A stretch of DNA of 64,000 nucleotides from Eriocheir sinensis (lineage: Eukaryota > Arthropoda > Malacostraca > Decapoda > Varunidae), in assembly GCF_024679095.1 (NCBI RefSeq), contig NC_066549.1, positions 4,303,714-4,367,713 of the forward strand. Reading direction: 5' to 3'. A program made the position numbers and the translations under genes. The notes below the pieces were generated by a model. That model saw nothing but the letters and a program-made list of their open reading frames with translations, was not told where the DNA came from and searched no databases. Of this stretch, positions 24,709-37,127 are shown in pieces (within the stretch, counting starts at the first letter, position 1; every line of letters starts with the position of its first letter).

Positions 24709-24936
24709 GGTGCTATAAGTAAAATTCACGTGCTCATATTTTTTTCAGTAATTAAATGTTGGCGCCACTTTCGTAAAAGTTGCATCGACAAAATTCATAA
24801 CACGCAGTTTTTCACCCCCAGGCGTCAAACTGCCTTTAAATCAGTGTGGTGTAAATCAGTTTTGATGTGTTTTTCCCGAGCAGGCTATGCGCGAAGATTA
24901 CAGGTGCATTAATTAAGTTTGGGGAATAAATCTCTC

Positions 24937-25098
24937 ACCTTGCCCTGGTGTCTCACGGAAACGCCTTTATTAGTGAGACGGAGCCGCGAAACGGATTCCC
25001 GGCCATGACATTCTGATGCAATTCTGGCAAATTTATGGCGCAAGATTGTGCAGCGGGTGGCTCTGGCGGGCGGCGCGGGCGTGTGCTGGAGCGGGGCG
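24937..25098 (-). other. GC-rich island with donor-like end (possible exon)
   Basis: On the minus strand a frame without stops runs from about 25115 to 24909 with no ATG. It ends in GGGCAAG followed by GTGAGAG, a good 5' splice site after position 24938. The last residues before the donor read LTNKGVSVRHQGK. A C/G-rich stretch ending CCGCCAG (about 25068) might serve as acceptor but is not a classic pyrimidine tract. The block also contains TTTATGG and TGATGCAATT motifs, so a non-coding regulatory element is equally possible. Confidence 0.2.
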
Positions 25099-25158
25099 CG
25101 ATAATCTATTACTTATTCTAAATCTGGTGAAATAACATGCTAAGGTCCGAACTGCCTC

Positions 25159-25159
<1 letters not shown>

Positions 25160-25228
<69 letters not shown>
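25160..25228. repeat. (GT)n(GA)n compound microsatellite
   Basis: GT run at 25160-25213 switching to a short GA run to 25228. Confidence 0.97.
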
Positions 25229-26150
25229 ACGCGCGCATCTTGTTACCTGTAAACAACTTCAAATTCGACACGAACAAAGCCTGCTTCACAAATTGCACGG
25301 TTGACTTCATTTTCAGCATTTCGTCAGTAAGTAAATATATGACAAATCAGCTGTTGGGCGACACCCGGCGAGGTAATATAAGTATTGCAGTCTGGAAAAT
25401 TCGTTGCCTTATTGATTTCTGGCAAAAGGCAAAAGCTAAGTTACCTCAATGAAATAATTTAATGGAACAGTGTATACAACAATTTGGGTTAACTTTAGCC
25501 TTCGTCTAAAATGTTTATCAAAGTAAAAGAAAAATAATTAATAAAGCTTTAAAAAAATAGGATGAAATAACCAAATATCAAACACATTAATAAAAAATAA
25601 TGATAATTGTTACTTTTCCCTGACGATATGCCATGGATTACAAGCGATATTCTATAAAATAAAATATGAAATGTCAGAGGAAAGAAGGTAGACGTCAAGG
25701 CCAGAGGTCATGGTAAGAGATCGGAGGTGAAACGTGAAACGGGAAATGCCATGAAAAACAACAACAAAAAAATCACCTTTGGTTTTGCTTCCTTGCTCTA
25801 GACGAAGACGGACGGCAGAAATCTCGCCACACAAAATTAAGCACATCCAGGTCAGGCCGAGTCGTTGAACAAGTACGTCACTTTGATCGTCACAACAGAG
25901 CCACGACCGGAACGAAAGATTTAGTTCAGAGGTGCAGAATCAGGATCCTTTCTTTTCCTTCACGACACCCACACGGTAATAGATCCATTAAGACTTAATA
26001 AATAACGTCCGACAGTGTTTTCTCTTTTTCCTTCACCGTGTCTCAATTTTGGGAGTAAAAGAGGAGATATGTAAAGCACGCGACTATCTTGCTTCCCTCG
26101 ACGGACGTGATATATTCATAATTTCACCTACTGCATGCGGTGGGGCCTTT
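25229..26150. other. AT-rich unique DNA, no gene seen
   Basis: No recognisable coding, repeat or structured RNA signal. Confidence 0.45.
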
Positions 26151-26153
26151 AGA

Positions 26154-26161
26154 TAATGATG

Positions 26162-26226
<65 letters not shown>
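26154..26226. repeat. (AAT)n microsatellite
   Basis: About 22 AAT units after a short GAT run. Confidence 0.97.
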
Positions 26227-26228
<2 letters not shown>

Positions 26229-26559
26229 ACGGCTACTAATACCCTCCTACTCTCCTGCCACAATCGACGGTGTCTAAATTGTGTTATTATTCCCCAAAAT
26301 TGATGACCTCCACGAGGATAACAGTAAGTACGGAATCATGCAAACAAGGCAACGCAAATCAGGTATATAAGGGATCACCTTGTCAATTTCGTAGGTGAAC
26401 AGATAACACAATCGCGGGGCTGTGATCGTAAGTAACATTCATTTGGCTCACCTCCGCCTTACTGCCAAGTCCCGTGTTTGAGCTGGGCCTTCACGACACG
26501 GAGAAAATACAACTGGGTGTGAAAAAAATGCCAGATATGTTGTCTATCCGCGTGAGTGA

Positions 26560-26895
26560 AAAGTCTGCCTCACGTTTTCTTTTGCGTTCGCCCTATAGCA
26601 CTGGTTGGCTTTTTTGATGGGGCCTGCTCGTTGACCCAGCACGTAAGCAGGACAAGCAAATGGTTTAGTTGCGCCACCTTGCTTGGCTCATGCTGGCCTC
26701 TGGAGCTCCACTTGATCCTCTTTAGAGTTTCACTAGAGTTCGGGTTGAAAGGTGGTCATTAGGATAACAAGTGCGAAGTTTTTGGCCACTCGGTGATAAC
26801 TGAAAATTGCCAGCTCTTAGTGGCGGGCGGGACTCGAACCTTGGTCCTCCAGAACACCGCGCCGGCACGCTGACCATTCATCCACCGACTCCCCT
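26560..26895 (-). mobile_element. tRNA-derived SINE
   Basis: On the minus strand the head reads GAGTCGGTGGATGAATGGTC, AGCGTGCCGG and then, after about 25 bp, GGTTCGAGTCCCGCC. The last block is a perfect RNA polymerase III B box, and the first resembles an A box at the right distance. The tRNA-like head (about 26895-26825) is followed by an unrelated body containing TTATCACCGAGTGGCC and, further on, CCATCAAAAAAGCC. The 3' limit is uncertain. Intact boxes suggest a younger copy than that at 23.1 kb. It is not a functional tRNA gene: it lacks a proper acceptor stem. Confidence 0.7.
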
Positions 26896-26939
26896 CACTG
26901 ATATGGTTTGTAGCAGTAATGTATCACGAGGAAAAAAAT

Positions 26940-26992
<53 letters not shown>
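26940..26992. repeat. (CA)n microsatellite
   Basis: CA run of about 26 units. Confidence 0.97.
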
Positions 26993-26993
<1 letters not shown>

Positions 26994-28470
26994 CATTTAC
27001 TGGCAACACAGCAACAAGGTAATCCACTCCGGCCAGGCCCAGCAGTGCCCTACAGATATCACCTGCGGGACTATAGAGAAGGGTTATGTGCGCCGCGGGT
27101 CCCCTTATACGGTAGTGTGTCTTTATGTGGTAGACACAGAGGAAAGATATTTACTTCCCGAGAATAAACGCTCCCATAGTTTAAAATGAAAATAGGCATA
27201 AATAGTCTACAATATCTCCTACTCATTTATTTGGGTTTATAAGAGAAATGATTTACTCCTCTGATATTTATGTTCGTCATTCATATGGGTTAACAATACA
27301 TTAAGACAGACGAAAAATTTTATCCAGCATAAGCTATTTTATTTGGTCTCTAACGAAAAAATGCAAAAAACGACTTATAAACAATCCTTTGATTTAAAAG
27401 TCAGAAACAAACATATGGAATGTGTAAGAGAATATGCTTTCCGGTTCATATTTGGTTCTGAAAAGTGTTTTATATCCATTACCTTTGAATCAAGTATAAT
27501 CCTTGCGCTTACTGCTGTCTATGAGCTGCGTAACAAGTGAATCATGGTGTGCTTATAAAGTCTTGCGAGGCAACTGTTCTTGAAAAGGATAGATACCTTT
27601 ACATTTGAAGTATGTGCTCTTGAGGGCAGGTCTCGCCATAGCCATCGCCATCGTGTCTTAAAAACATGTAAAAAATGACAACGTTTGACGCGCAAATCAG
27701 CAAAAACGACAATCAAAAGTTTCATCCTGATTACTTGGATATCACTAGACAAAAAATGTGAAAAAATATGTGCAATTAGAGTGATTTCGTTCCGATAATT
27801 TTTCATTAAACGGCGCATTCTTTTTATGGAAATAGTTTGCATGTAACATTTTATGTAAAAGGTAAATGTAGCCGCCCGATACACCTGTGCTGGACGTGTT
27901 ACTTTTCCTTTGACTAAGCTGACCGTGGTCGTTCATTTGGTACTTTTTTGCAAGTCACACCTGTTGCGTTACTTTAAAAATATACATGTAATATTGATAA
28001 CGGCGGCAGGGACGCTTAATTCATTAAATGTTGTCCAGTTTTACATTGTTATAAGTATATGAATATTACGGTTGTATTTTTTTCATTCACAAGCTGGTGA
28101 TACATTAAACTTTATATTAATATCGAGGTTCATATTGTGTGTATATTGCCACATTATTTGTTGTTACTGCTGTTGCTGTACGTATTTCTTGCTAATAATA
28201 CTCATGTCAATACTATTGCTGTTGCTCTTGATCTTTGTGGGCGCGAAACAACAATTTTCACCTTTCATGCTCACCCCGAAATAAGTATAACAAAACGGTA
28301 ACTCAAATATATATATAACACAACGGTAATCCAATGATGGACAACACTCCGCATCACAGCCTTTAAAAACACATCGTTGAGGACCTTCTCAAAACCTCTC
28401 ATCGCAAACCTTGACACCCACCTGATTTTACACTACTCAGGTGAACACTGAAAATAAATCTGCTCAGGAA
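26993..28470. other. AT-rich unique DNA, no gene seen
   Basis: About 1.5 kb with only short frames (up to 121 codons on the minus strand, 27519-27884, no recognised domain). Homology to other parts of the window is not evident. Confidence 0.45.
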
Positions 28471-28590
<120 letters not shown>

Positions 28591-28968
28591 TATTTTTTTC
28601 TTTCCATTTCTTCATTTTTATTTTATTTTATAGCTTTCTCTTTCCCTTTATCAGTCCCTCTTCTTTATTTTTTGACCTTCTTCTCTTTTAATTCACGGTT
28701 TTCTGTATTTACCTTTCTTTTCCAACCTTCTCTCATTTTTTCTTTTCTTTTTAACTTATTTATCTTTTCCAGGCTGTCTACGTATTTTTCTTTTTCTCGG
28801 ACTCAGTCATTCCTGGAGGCAGCAGTGGTAGCGGTGGTGCTTGAGAAGGAAGTGTTTGTGTTAGAACGGAGGAGAGATTTGGGGTGAGATGATGGATATG
28901 TTTGGTTAGAATGGTACAAGGACGGAGAGTAAGTGTGGGAAATGCATCCGCTCTTATATACGAATACG

Positions 28969-28994
28969 TGTGTGTGTGTGTGTGTGTGTGTGTT
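28969..28994. repeat. (GT)n microsatellite
   Basis: Short GT run. Confidence 0.95.
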
Positions 28995-29457
28995 TAGGGT
29001 ACGGGGACGGTGGCTGGCTTGAATACTAAGCTCCTGCAATACGAGTAGCGGTGCAGTTTGTATGTTAAGTCTAATGCCTGAGCCCTGACGCACTTCCTCC
29101 GTCATCTACTTCATAACCCGGGAGACTGTGAACTTTCATATACCCCCCTCCCTCCAAGGCTGACAGGTAAAGAGATGAAAGGTTAGGACTCGGAAATAAA
29201 AAAAAAAAGTACCTGTAGCTCGCTCCTCCCACAAGGAAAAACAAAATATGACAAACCAGATCATCATGTTTAGTTTTTTAGGTATATATATATTTTTTTT
29301 TAGGTCTTCTCTAAATTGAATTGCAGGAACTCAAGAAATTACATTTATTCACAGAAGTAAGTCCTTTTTAGGAGAGCCTATTTATAAAAACTTTTTTTTT
29401 TTTGAGAGATAGACATGTGGATATATAGCTCAGAGATAGATTAGTAGAGATAAAGAT

Positions 29458-29467
29458 AGAGAGCGAG

Positions 29468-29506
<39 letters not shown>
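29458..29506. repeat. (GA)n microsatellite in purine-rich DNA
   Basis: GA run with GCGA interruptions at its left edge; G/A-rich DNA continues to about 29720. Confidence 0.95.
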
Positions 29507-29508
<2 letters not shown>

Positions 29509-29719
29509 GGGCTGATGGCTGGAGGAGAGGACTTAGGAAGGAAGCAGGAAACTGATAAGGGGATGAAAGGGATGAGGAGGAGAGGCAAAGGAGGGTTTTG
29601 GGAAGGGAGATGATTGAGGAAAGGAAGGAGCGAGGGGAGGTGTGTGAGGGACAAAATGAACGTCCAGAAAGGCTCTGTGGAGGGCGGACGTGACCAAAAG
29701 CGGAATGGAACGACGAGTA

Positions 29720-30330
29720 AAATGAGGAGGGAATTGAGGTCGGATGAATTGTCTAGACTACATGGCCGATCAATGACTTTCAAGTTGTGGTTGTGAGAGC
29801 CTGTGTCTGGGCCCAGCCAGAAGTTTCATGACAAGAAGATCTTCATAAGAACATTTTATACTAACGACCTTGCTCGATATAATGAACACTGGAAGCTAAT
29901 GAAAGCTCGGCATCGCTCAGTATTTATCACAGAAATATGAGTTTAACAAAAATGCGACGATTTTAACTTTTTCTGTTAACTTTTAGACCCGGAACTAGAA
30001 ATGTATTAAAGTTGTTGTTTTTCAAAATGCTTGCAATAATAATTGGGTTAAATTTTAAGCCATCTCATAAAAGTCACGCAATAACTAAAACTAACAGGAC
30101 TCTGATTATTTTTTATGGAATGATGACAACAAAGTCTCTCTAACACAACTCTTGCGTCGCAGTTCATCACTTTAAGCACGAAATCGCAAGCCATAAGAGT
30201 GCGAAAATGTCCGTTGCTTGTGCGAGAGTTAAGCGAGAAGATTTGCAAACCTGAACTCGTTCTGGGATGTTGAGTAAAATTCGTATATGCAATTATTTAA
30301 CTTTTTTCTCAAAAGTTGAGAAAAATTGAT
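29720..30330. other. AT-rich unique DNA, no gene seen
   Basis: No repeat family or exon recognised. Confidence 0.45.
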
Positions 30331-30333
30331 CCA

Positions 30334-30763
30334 AGTTAAGTTTCTTTGTACTTGGCAAGGCGTTCCAAACCACCTTTAAATTCTGCTCTCAATGTTGTTG
30401 CTCTTTCTACCTTCCGTCGATATTTTCATGCTGACTGCTCTGCTGAATTTGCTAACTGCATGCATCCATACCTTCCGCGGCCTCGCTGCACACGACTTTC
30501 TACTCTTGCTCATTTCAATGCTATCCAAATCCCGTTATCCAGCATCTTCATTCCTTCATTCCTTTCACAGGTAAATTCTGGAACAGCCTTCCTTTGTCTG
30601 TATTTTTTCCTGACTACGAAAAGAAACTTCTCCATCCGAAATGATCGTCTATTTTGGCCATTCCATTCTGTTTCTTTTACAGGAGAAGCGTTCAGTGTGT
30701 TTTTTTTTTTTTTTTTTTTTGGCCCCCTGAACTAATTCCGTTACTGGATTTTTTTTTTTTTCA
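30334..30763 (+). mobile_element. LINE family A fragment with RT C-terminal coding
   Basis: The longest coding remnant of the family here. Translation from about 30360 gives SALNVVALSTFRRYFHADC and then PRPRCTRLST, the Cys/His-containing C-terminal region found after the reverse transcriptase of this LINE type. Downstream the frame shifts: the GKFWNSLP-like block (GGTAAATTCTGGAACAGCCT, about 30570) is read in another frame. The 3' UTR is degenerate, with two T runs (30700-30720 and 30751-30762) around CCCCCTGAACTAATTCC where CTTGAGCTGCCTCC is expected. It is 5'-truncated, frameshifted and dead. Confidence 0.75.
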
Positions 30764-31018
30764 ACGTGGTCTCTGAGGAGAGGAGGAAGACTAGACATTA
30801 TGAGAGCTGTCGCATATCACACATTCCTTCAGCACTATCTTCACCACCACAACCTTCCCCTAGACATTGAGTATTATCGCATACCAAGCATTCCTTGAGC
30901 ACAGCCTTGACCACCACCACCTTCACCTAAACACCCGCCAGGGCAGCTCAACGCCTCAATGATCTGCTTTTAGTGGCACTGAAATTAAGAGCAAAACACA
31001 CAATGACATGGGATTTGT

Positions 31019-31086
<68 letters not shown>
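31019..31086. repeat. (TC)n microsatellite
   Basis: TC run of about 33 units. Confidence 0.97.
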
Positions 31087-31090
<4 letters not shown>

Positions 31091-31860
31091 ATATCCCCCC
31101 ATACCTACCCTCCCACCCCCACAAACAATACACATATCGTCTGTGAATATTTGACAACATCGGAATGGATACAAAACAAACCTCAAACCTCAACAATTAG
31201 CGCCACTCCCCATTTTCCTCCCTAATTCACCCACTCTCCCTCAGGCTCCCTTTGACGGAAATAAAATGCGGTGCGAGGGAGCAGAACAATCAAATATTTC
31301 TCCTGGCACCGACCCTCCATTTGATTTGATTTATACAAGTTTCTCTCACACCCTTTACCCATCTTCCTTGCCTAATATATCCTCTTCTTCATCATTCTTC
31401 AGCTTTATATCCGTCTTTATCATCACTCTGTATCCGTTTTTAGAGGCTTTTCTCTGACTTACACACCAATTCACGTATTTAGAATCGTCCAGTTTCCTCC
31501 TCGCCCCTCCAGTCTCTTCAATTCCCTTCCCTCCGCTAGTAACACCTTCTCCTTCACGTAAATTTATCATTCGCCTCCTAATATTCCCCCTATTTCTTCC
31601 TTGCCCTAACAGTCTAATCACTTCCCTCCGCCAGTGCCACTTTCTTCACTTTCACGGTAATCCATCACGACCTCGCCCCCTTGAAGTTACATAATTGGCG
31701 GTGGATGGCTCATAAACGGCTGGAGTACGTGAGGCTTTGTCTTGGGGCGGCGGGTCGAGGCAACAGGTAGGCTACTGAGGGAGGGGAAGAGTGTGATGGG
31801 AGGGCGGAAGGTAAGCACAACTCCTTCAGCTGGCAGATTTAATGAGTGTTCCATTTCGTT

Positions 31861-32014
<154 letters not shown>

Positions 32015-32484
32015 GAACTCTCGATATAAAGAGTCTCTAACGCTGGATGTCGCCAAGTCCTTGTGTTGCTTTTCGCGTCGTGTGTTGGCTTTGCACTTCG
32101 AGTAACTTGCAGATTCAATAATAGTAATAGTGATAAAATAGACGAAAATTCATCAGCAAGAAGAGGTGGACTATAGGACGCCAATACGGGCTAGGAAGAT
32201 GATGCGTCTCTTCAAATGCACCACCACCGCCACCACCACCACCACCTGACTCTCAGCACTCAGCCCAGACAGCAGCCGCCTCGCTGTGCCGCGGCGCTGC
32301 TCTCGCATTCCCTTGGCCGTGGCTTCGCTTCAGGTGACATGGCCAGACTGCTTGGCGCACACAGCCGCTCGGGGCCTGAATCACCATAAAGGCAGAGCAA
32401 GGTGAAGGAGTGGAGCACTTGCTGCGTTACATGACCCAAGGTGGGGAGAGGGGGCCCTTTACGTTTTCCCACATGCACGTACGC

Positions 32485-32509
32485 AAACACACACACATAC
32501 ACACGCACA

Positions 32510-32571
<62 letters not shown>
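32485..32571. repeat. (CA)n microsatellite
   Basis: Imperfect CA at the left, perfect CA at 32513-32571. Confidence 0.97.
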
Positions 32572-32945
32572 GATGAAGCACAGTAGTAGTACAGTGTAAG
32601 AGTTTTGTGCTATGTTTTATATATTCATTTGTTTTGTTTTTTTACGGCCATTTGCAGGCCCATTTGCGCTGCTTGGCTCGTGCTCCTGCCGCTGCTGCAC
32701 CTGACTAGAGTGCAATGAAAGGCGGAGTGTGGGCGACACTCAGGCACTCGGCGGTGACTCACCTACTGAGCCTCTCCAGCCTGGCAGCCCACTACTAACT
32801 AACCTCCGAAGACGCACCCTTCCCTTCCCCAACACCTTTTATTCCCTCCCTACCTCTCTCCCTCCATCACTCGCGTGACAGGTCAATCTCCTTCCTGCTC
32901 TCCCTTATCTCCCTCCATCTTGCCACTCACTCCCCCTCGCGGCAG

Positions 32946-33230
32946 GTGAAGCTACACCGCCTCGCCGGGAACATTGCCCTGCGAGGGAGGCGGCACAGGG
33001 AGGATAAAAGGGCCCCCTGCTGTCTGTCCCGTTGCATTGTTAATGTTGACGCAGACGCTGAAATGCAAAAAGCTTGTTCTCTGCCACTGAACGGAAACTC
33101 GCAACACACTCTTGAATTGCAATTGTTTTTCTTTCAGATTAAAAAATATCGGTACACCGCCATCCAAATAAATAAATATGTATATAATAATACTAGGAAT
33201 GCCACGCAGACCAAAATGACAATTTTGTGA
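32946..33230 (+). CDS. unassigned 94-codon open frame in GC-rich block
   Basis: It starts at an ATG-free splice-like context, CTCGCGGCAG then GTGAAG (about 32946), if read as an exon; the frame runs to 33230. The first two thirds have protein-like, non-repetitive composition, with two Cys pairs near CCLSRC and an acidic DADAEMQKAC segment. A strong acceptor-like CTTTCAG then ATT occurs inside at about 33139, so the upstream part could instead be exon plus intron. Also inside is GATAAAAGG (33003-33011), a TATA-box-like motif. No family recognised. Confidence 0.2.
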   Translation: MKLHRLAGNIALRGRRHREDKRAPCCLSRCIVNVDADAEMQKACSLPLNGNSQHTLELQLFFFQIKKYRYTAIQINKYVYNNTRNATQTKMTIL

Positions 33231-33409
33231 ACAATTTGTAAACAAGTTGACGAATGTATCGATAAAAAACGAATAATGAATAAATACTAAATTAAATATA
33301 TTAATGAAATAAATACCAAACCAAACCAAATGACTTTGGCTGGTTGCGGGTTCAATACATGGCATTGGAAAGATTATTCCCCCTACTCGAATTATATCAA
33401 CGGACTTCT

Positions 33410-33515
33410 ATGAAAGATGATCAGTTTAGGTTGAAGGCGTTTAAACACCCTTCTTGAAGGCATTAAAATCTTAGGAAGGGGGAAATGCAGACGAAGGAAC
33501 TGAGAATAACGACAA
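33410..33515 (-). mobile_element. possible decayed LINE family A tail
   Basis: On the minus strand CATTTCCCCCTTCC, GATTTTAATGCCTTCAAG and AAGGGTG line up with the coding tail of family A (TATTTCCTCCTGCC, GACTTGAACTCTTTCAA, AGGAG). No 3' UTR follows. It could be a related, older LINE family. Confidence 0.35.
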
Positions 33516-33852
33516 CTCGTAAATAATCAGTTATCCTCCTATAAACTATCCTCCTTCTAAACTTTTATGGACTCTATAACTTATAAAAAAAAAGATCTCC
33601 CAGTTATATTTGTTTTATCATTGCAATAACTAAACACTTGCTTTCTCTCTTCCAATTATCCACTACCCTGTCTCTTACCCGTCGCTTGCCTATCTTCTTA
33701 TTGACCTACTTGAGCCCGTCTCGCCAGGGGGACAGACGCGAGCCTCTCCACAAGGACCAGCGAGGAAGCAGGTTTGTTTATTTTCCTCGAAAGATAATTA
33801 ACGTGGCCTGAAAAGTCCGGAAAGTCAACGACATTTTGCCTTCGTTTAAGAA

Positions 33853-33858
<6 letters not shown>

Positions 33859-33920
<62 letters not shown>
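33859..33920. repeat. (GT)n microsatellite
   Basis: GT run of about 30 units. Confidence 0.97.
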
Positions 33921-34190
33921 CGTGCACCGGTCCAGCAGGAGGAGGGATGGCCTCTAAAAGGTTCCAGCGCCTCGCCTCGCCTCGCCGCAAGGAACGTCTG
34001 ATCGGTTTCCATTAATCGCACGCTCCGGGGTGTCGTGTAGGATGGCGAGGGGAAAATTTTCCTTTACGTTAATATTATCTGTTTCTTGTTTAAACTTTCC
34101 GAACCCTAAATTTGAGTCAGAGTTGTGGCATTCAGACGGACACAAACACTCTCCTTATTCCCTTTCATTCACTCACTCACACAATACCGC

Positions 34191-34196
<6 letters not shown>

Positions 34197-34248
<52 letters not shown>
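34197..34248. repeat. (CA)n microsatellite
   Basis: CA run ending 9 bp before retroelement family B copy 2. Confidence 0.97.
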
Positions 34249-34252
<4 letters not shown>

Positions 34253-34257
34253 TGCAA

Positions 34258-34414
34258 GATGGCGCCACTATAAACACTCGCCTGCGCCAGAACGGGCTGA
34301 GCCGACCATCAGGCCCCACCTGGAAGAAGCCTTGGGCCGATCATCAGGCCCCACCGGGAAGATGCCTACCGGCGCAATAGGCAACAACGTAAAAAAAAAA
34401 AAAAAAAAAAAAAA
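34258..34414 (+). mobile_element. dispersed retroelement family B (copy 2)
   Basis: Same start, GATGGCGCCACTATAAACAC, and same internal blocks as 22661-22792, with about 90 percent identity by eye in the first 60 bp. This copy contains an internal duplication: GGGCTGAGCCGACCATCAGG and GGGCCGATCATCAGGCCCC are two versions of one roughly 38-bp segment. It ends in a 24-base A tail (34391-34414), indicating retrotransposition and recent age. Confidence 0.85.
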
Positions 34415-34585
34415 CACTCACACACACACAGGCGCGCGCAGTGAAATATTGGCCATAAATGTCACTGCCGCGTGAATTTCAATTAATTACAGAGGAGAAA
34501 ATAGAGGCGAGATTATCTTTAAATGAAATTCATATTTTGTTTTATGTAAGATATTAGAAGATGTGATGGTTCATAAACAATGCCG

Positions 34586-34792
<207 letters not shown>

Positions 34793-34799
34793 GAACAGA

Positions 34800-35525
34800 A
34801 AAAATTATGTTGGACGGCCAATCTTCGCCGCGTGGTTGCCAGGTTCGGCAGAGTCAACGTTTGTTTATTCCAAAAGTAATTCCTTCCCTTCGATTCTCAC
34901 AAACACGTGCATAGTGCAACGTTCATGTCCCAATAAGACAAAGCCACTCTATAACCTTTTTAGGGAGTCCATCGGCGGTGGTGACTGGTCCTCATCGAAC
35001 CACTTATCCCAGCAGCAGCAGCAACTAAGTGTCACTGTTTCTGAGGGAGCAGTTTGCCGTCACGGTGCCGTCGGCCATCAGCCTGGAAAGGGAACATCAA
35101 CACCCGGCCGAGGCGGTTAACAGCACGGCGATGATCAGCCACGTATTGACAGACAACGAGCAGGGAAGGTAAATGGACTGGCGCCAACACGCCTGAGCTA
35201 CGAGGCTGCACGCGTGCCTGGCGAGGGAATTTTTGATTCATGATGGCGATCGAGTTGACAGACACCGGCAACTTTTAAAAATCAAAGGCAATGAACGTGG
35301 CGGAGGGCCAAACCTCGCGAATGGGGGCATGTCGCTGCACGCTTAAAAATCAGCTCTCGTCACTGAACAACCCACTAAATGCAATGGGGAAAAAACTTAA
35401 TATATATGATTTAGACAACATTCAGCTGCCGGCCATGTTTGATGATGTTTGTAAACCATTTCTGCAAATCTACGAAGCGTCTCAGATAGCTATGAAGTAA
35501 TGTGATAGGAGAAAAAAAAAATATC
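34800..35525. other. unique DNA, no gene seen
   Basis: Balanced composition with a CAG repeat near 35012 and no recognised frame or family. Confidence 0.45.

Positions 35526-35527
<2 letters not shown>

Positions 35528-35594
<67 letters not shown>
35528..35594. repeat. (TC)n microsatellite
   Basis: TC run of about 33 units. Confidence 0.97.
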
Positions 35595-35597
<3 letters not shown>

Positions 35598-35599
35598 GA

Positions 35600-37040
35600 T
35601 CACCAAGTACTCACTCAGTAAAACATGTAAAAAGATTGTTATGGCGTTCCCCTTTGCTGTCGCATATTTATGATAACCTTTACAAAGTCACATTTCATCG
35701 ATACGGAGCAGCTGTTGATATAAAAGGTTAGATTTTTTCCTGTAGCAGTGTCTGGTGCATAAAAGTCTGAGGGAGAAACACAGATGTTTTTGCTCCCCAT
35801 TCGCGGAAGTGATTGTTTTGAGGAAACGTAATTTTTTTTTATCAGTATTTTTACGCCGCGTGACGGGAACACCTGCACCGCCAGGGACTCGAGGCGGCAG
35901 GATGCGGAGGCAGGCGGCTGCAGCTATTTGACTTATTCACACGCGGCGATTACACAGACACATATCTAGGCCAACTAATCCAAACTAAAAGAAAATGAAT
36001 CTGAAAGAAGATATAAAGGAGCTGGAGCGCCTTTCATAAACACAGTAATATCATGTATACAGATCTGCCACTTTCCGTGAAGAGAACGGTGTAGAACCAA
36101 TGCATCCTGTCACTCCAGAAACCTGGCGCCAACAAATTATTTAGAGAAACTAAGAAGCGCACAAAGAAGTTAGGAGATAAAAATGCTGGTAATAACAGTG
36201 AGATACAGGAAGCGAACGGCATGGATTAGAGAGGAAACAAATTTTACAGATATTTCAATGACTACGAAGAAAAATAAAATGGATATGTGCAAGTTATATC
36301 ATACGTAGAACTGATAGCGGAGGAACAGCGACATTAACAGAGTGGCAACACAGAATCTGTAAGTGAGAGCAGGCAGAGGACCAAGTGGAGAGACGAATTT
36401 AGAGTATTTTCAGTATCAGGATGAAGTACACGAACACTAAATAGAGGAGGAGGAGAACACTAAGAGAGGCCTTTGTCGTGCAGTGGACTAGTTAATAATG
36501 CTGAGGATGATAATGAAGAAAAGGTATGTTGAGTTTCAGCAGTTTCATGATATAATAATAGTCATAACATTATACACGTTTGAAGCATTAAAGGCTAATC
36601 TTTCTGGATTAGTTTGATTGGAAACACGTGAGCGTGGCGGTGCAACAAGTGTGTGACGCGTTTAATGGACTGAAGAGCAGGACTAATTACGTGGGAGGCC
36701 TCTGCTTATTTTTCCGATTTTCTGTATTGAATGAATATTAAAAACTGCAAATGAAACACCAATAAAACAATACTTTCCTACATGACAATGGCTAATGGAT
36801 CACTTGTATTGCGATCATCCTATCTCCTAACACGGTGAGCGGCACTACCTCAATTACTGTCAACTCCACAATGCAATATCTTTTATAGGAAGCCACACAG
36901 CTATCTAACTTCAGAAATACGAATTCACGGATGGAGAAAGTGACCAATAGCCGGAGAAAAAGAGTTCATCAGAGAGAGTGAGGGCGGAGTAGATTCCCGC
37001 TTGAGTTTTGCATGCTGTTAATACGACGCGGGAAGTAACA
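35600..37040. other. unique DNA, no gene seen
   Basis: At 36590-36700 a block contains a CACGTG E-box, GGCTAATC, GATTAG and CTAATTACG homeodomain-like sites without simple repeats. Its role is unknown. Confidence 0.4.
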
Positions 37041-37048
37041 CGACTCAC

Positions 37049-37116
37049 CGACATAGAGTATCCACAACAGCCACTAGTTGGTAAAGAACACTTACTTCGA
37101 GTGAGTGACATGAAGC
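37049..37116 (-). CDS. candidate 68-nt internal exon
   Basis: On the minus strand a long pyrimidine tract ending CTCTCCACCCTCGCAG gives an excellent 3' splice site, and GTGAGTCG directly after position 37049 gives a good 5' splice site. Two frames are open across the 68 nt. One reads SLTRSKCSLPTSGCCGYSMS, which is Cys-containing; the other reads SLEVSVLYQLVAVVDTLC. The third has a stop. The polypyrimidine signal comes partly from the G-rich (plus-strand) low-complexity run at 37131-37150, so coincidence is possible. No family recognised. Confidence 0.3.
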
Positions 37117-37127
37117 CTGCGAGGGTG

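Noticed and set aside
26825..26895. Functional tRNA gene on the minus strand
   Set aside because: B box is good, but no matching acceptor stem closes the structure and an unrelated body follows, as in a SINE.
33003..33040. GATAAAAGG as a TATA box with start site about 30 bp downstream
   Set aside because: A single AT-rich motif without an initiator or a supported transcript is too weak to call a promoter; noted only within the overlapping frame entry.
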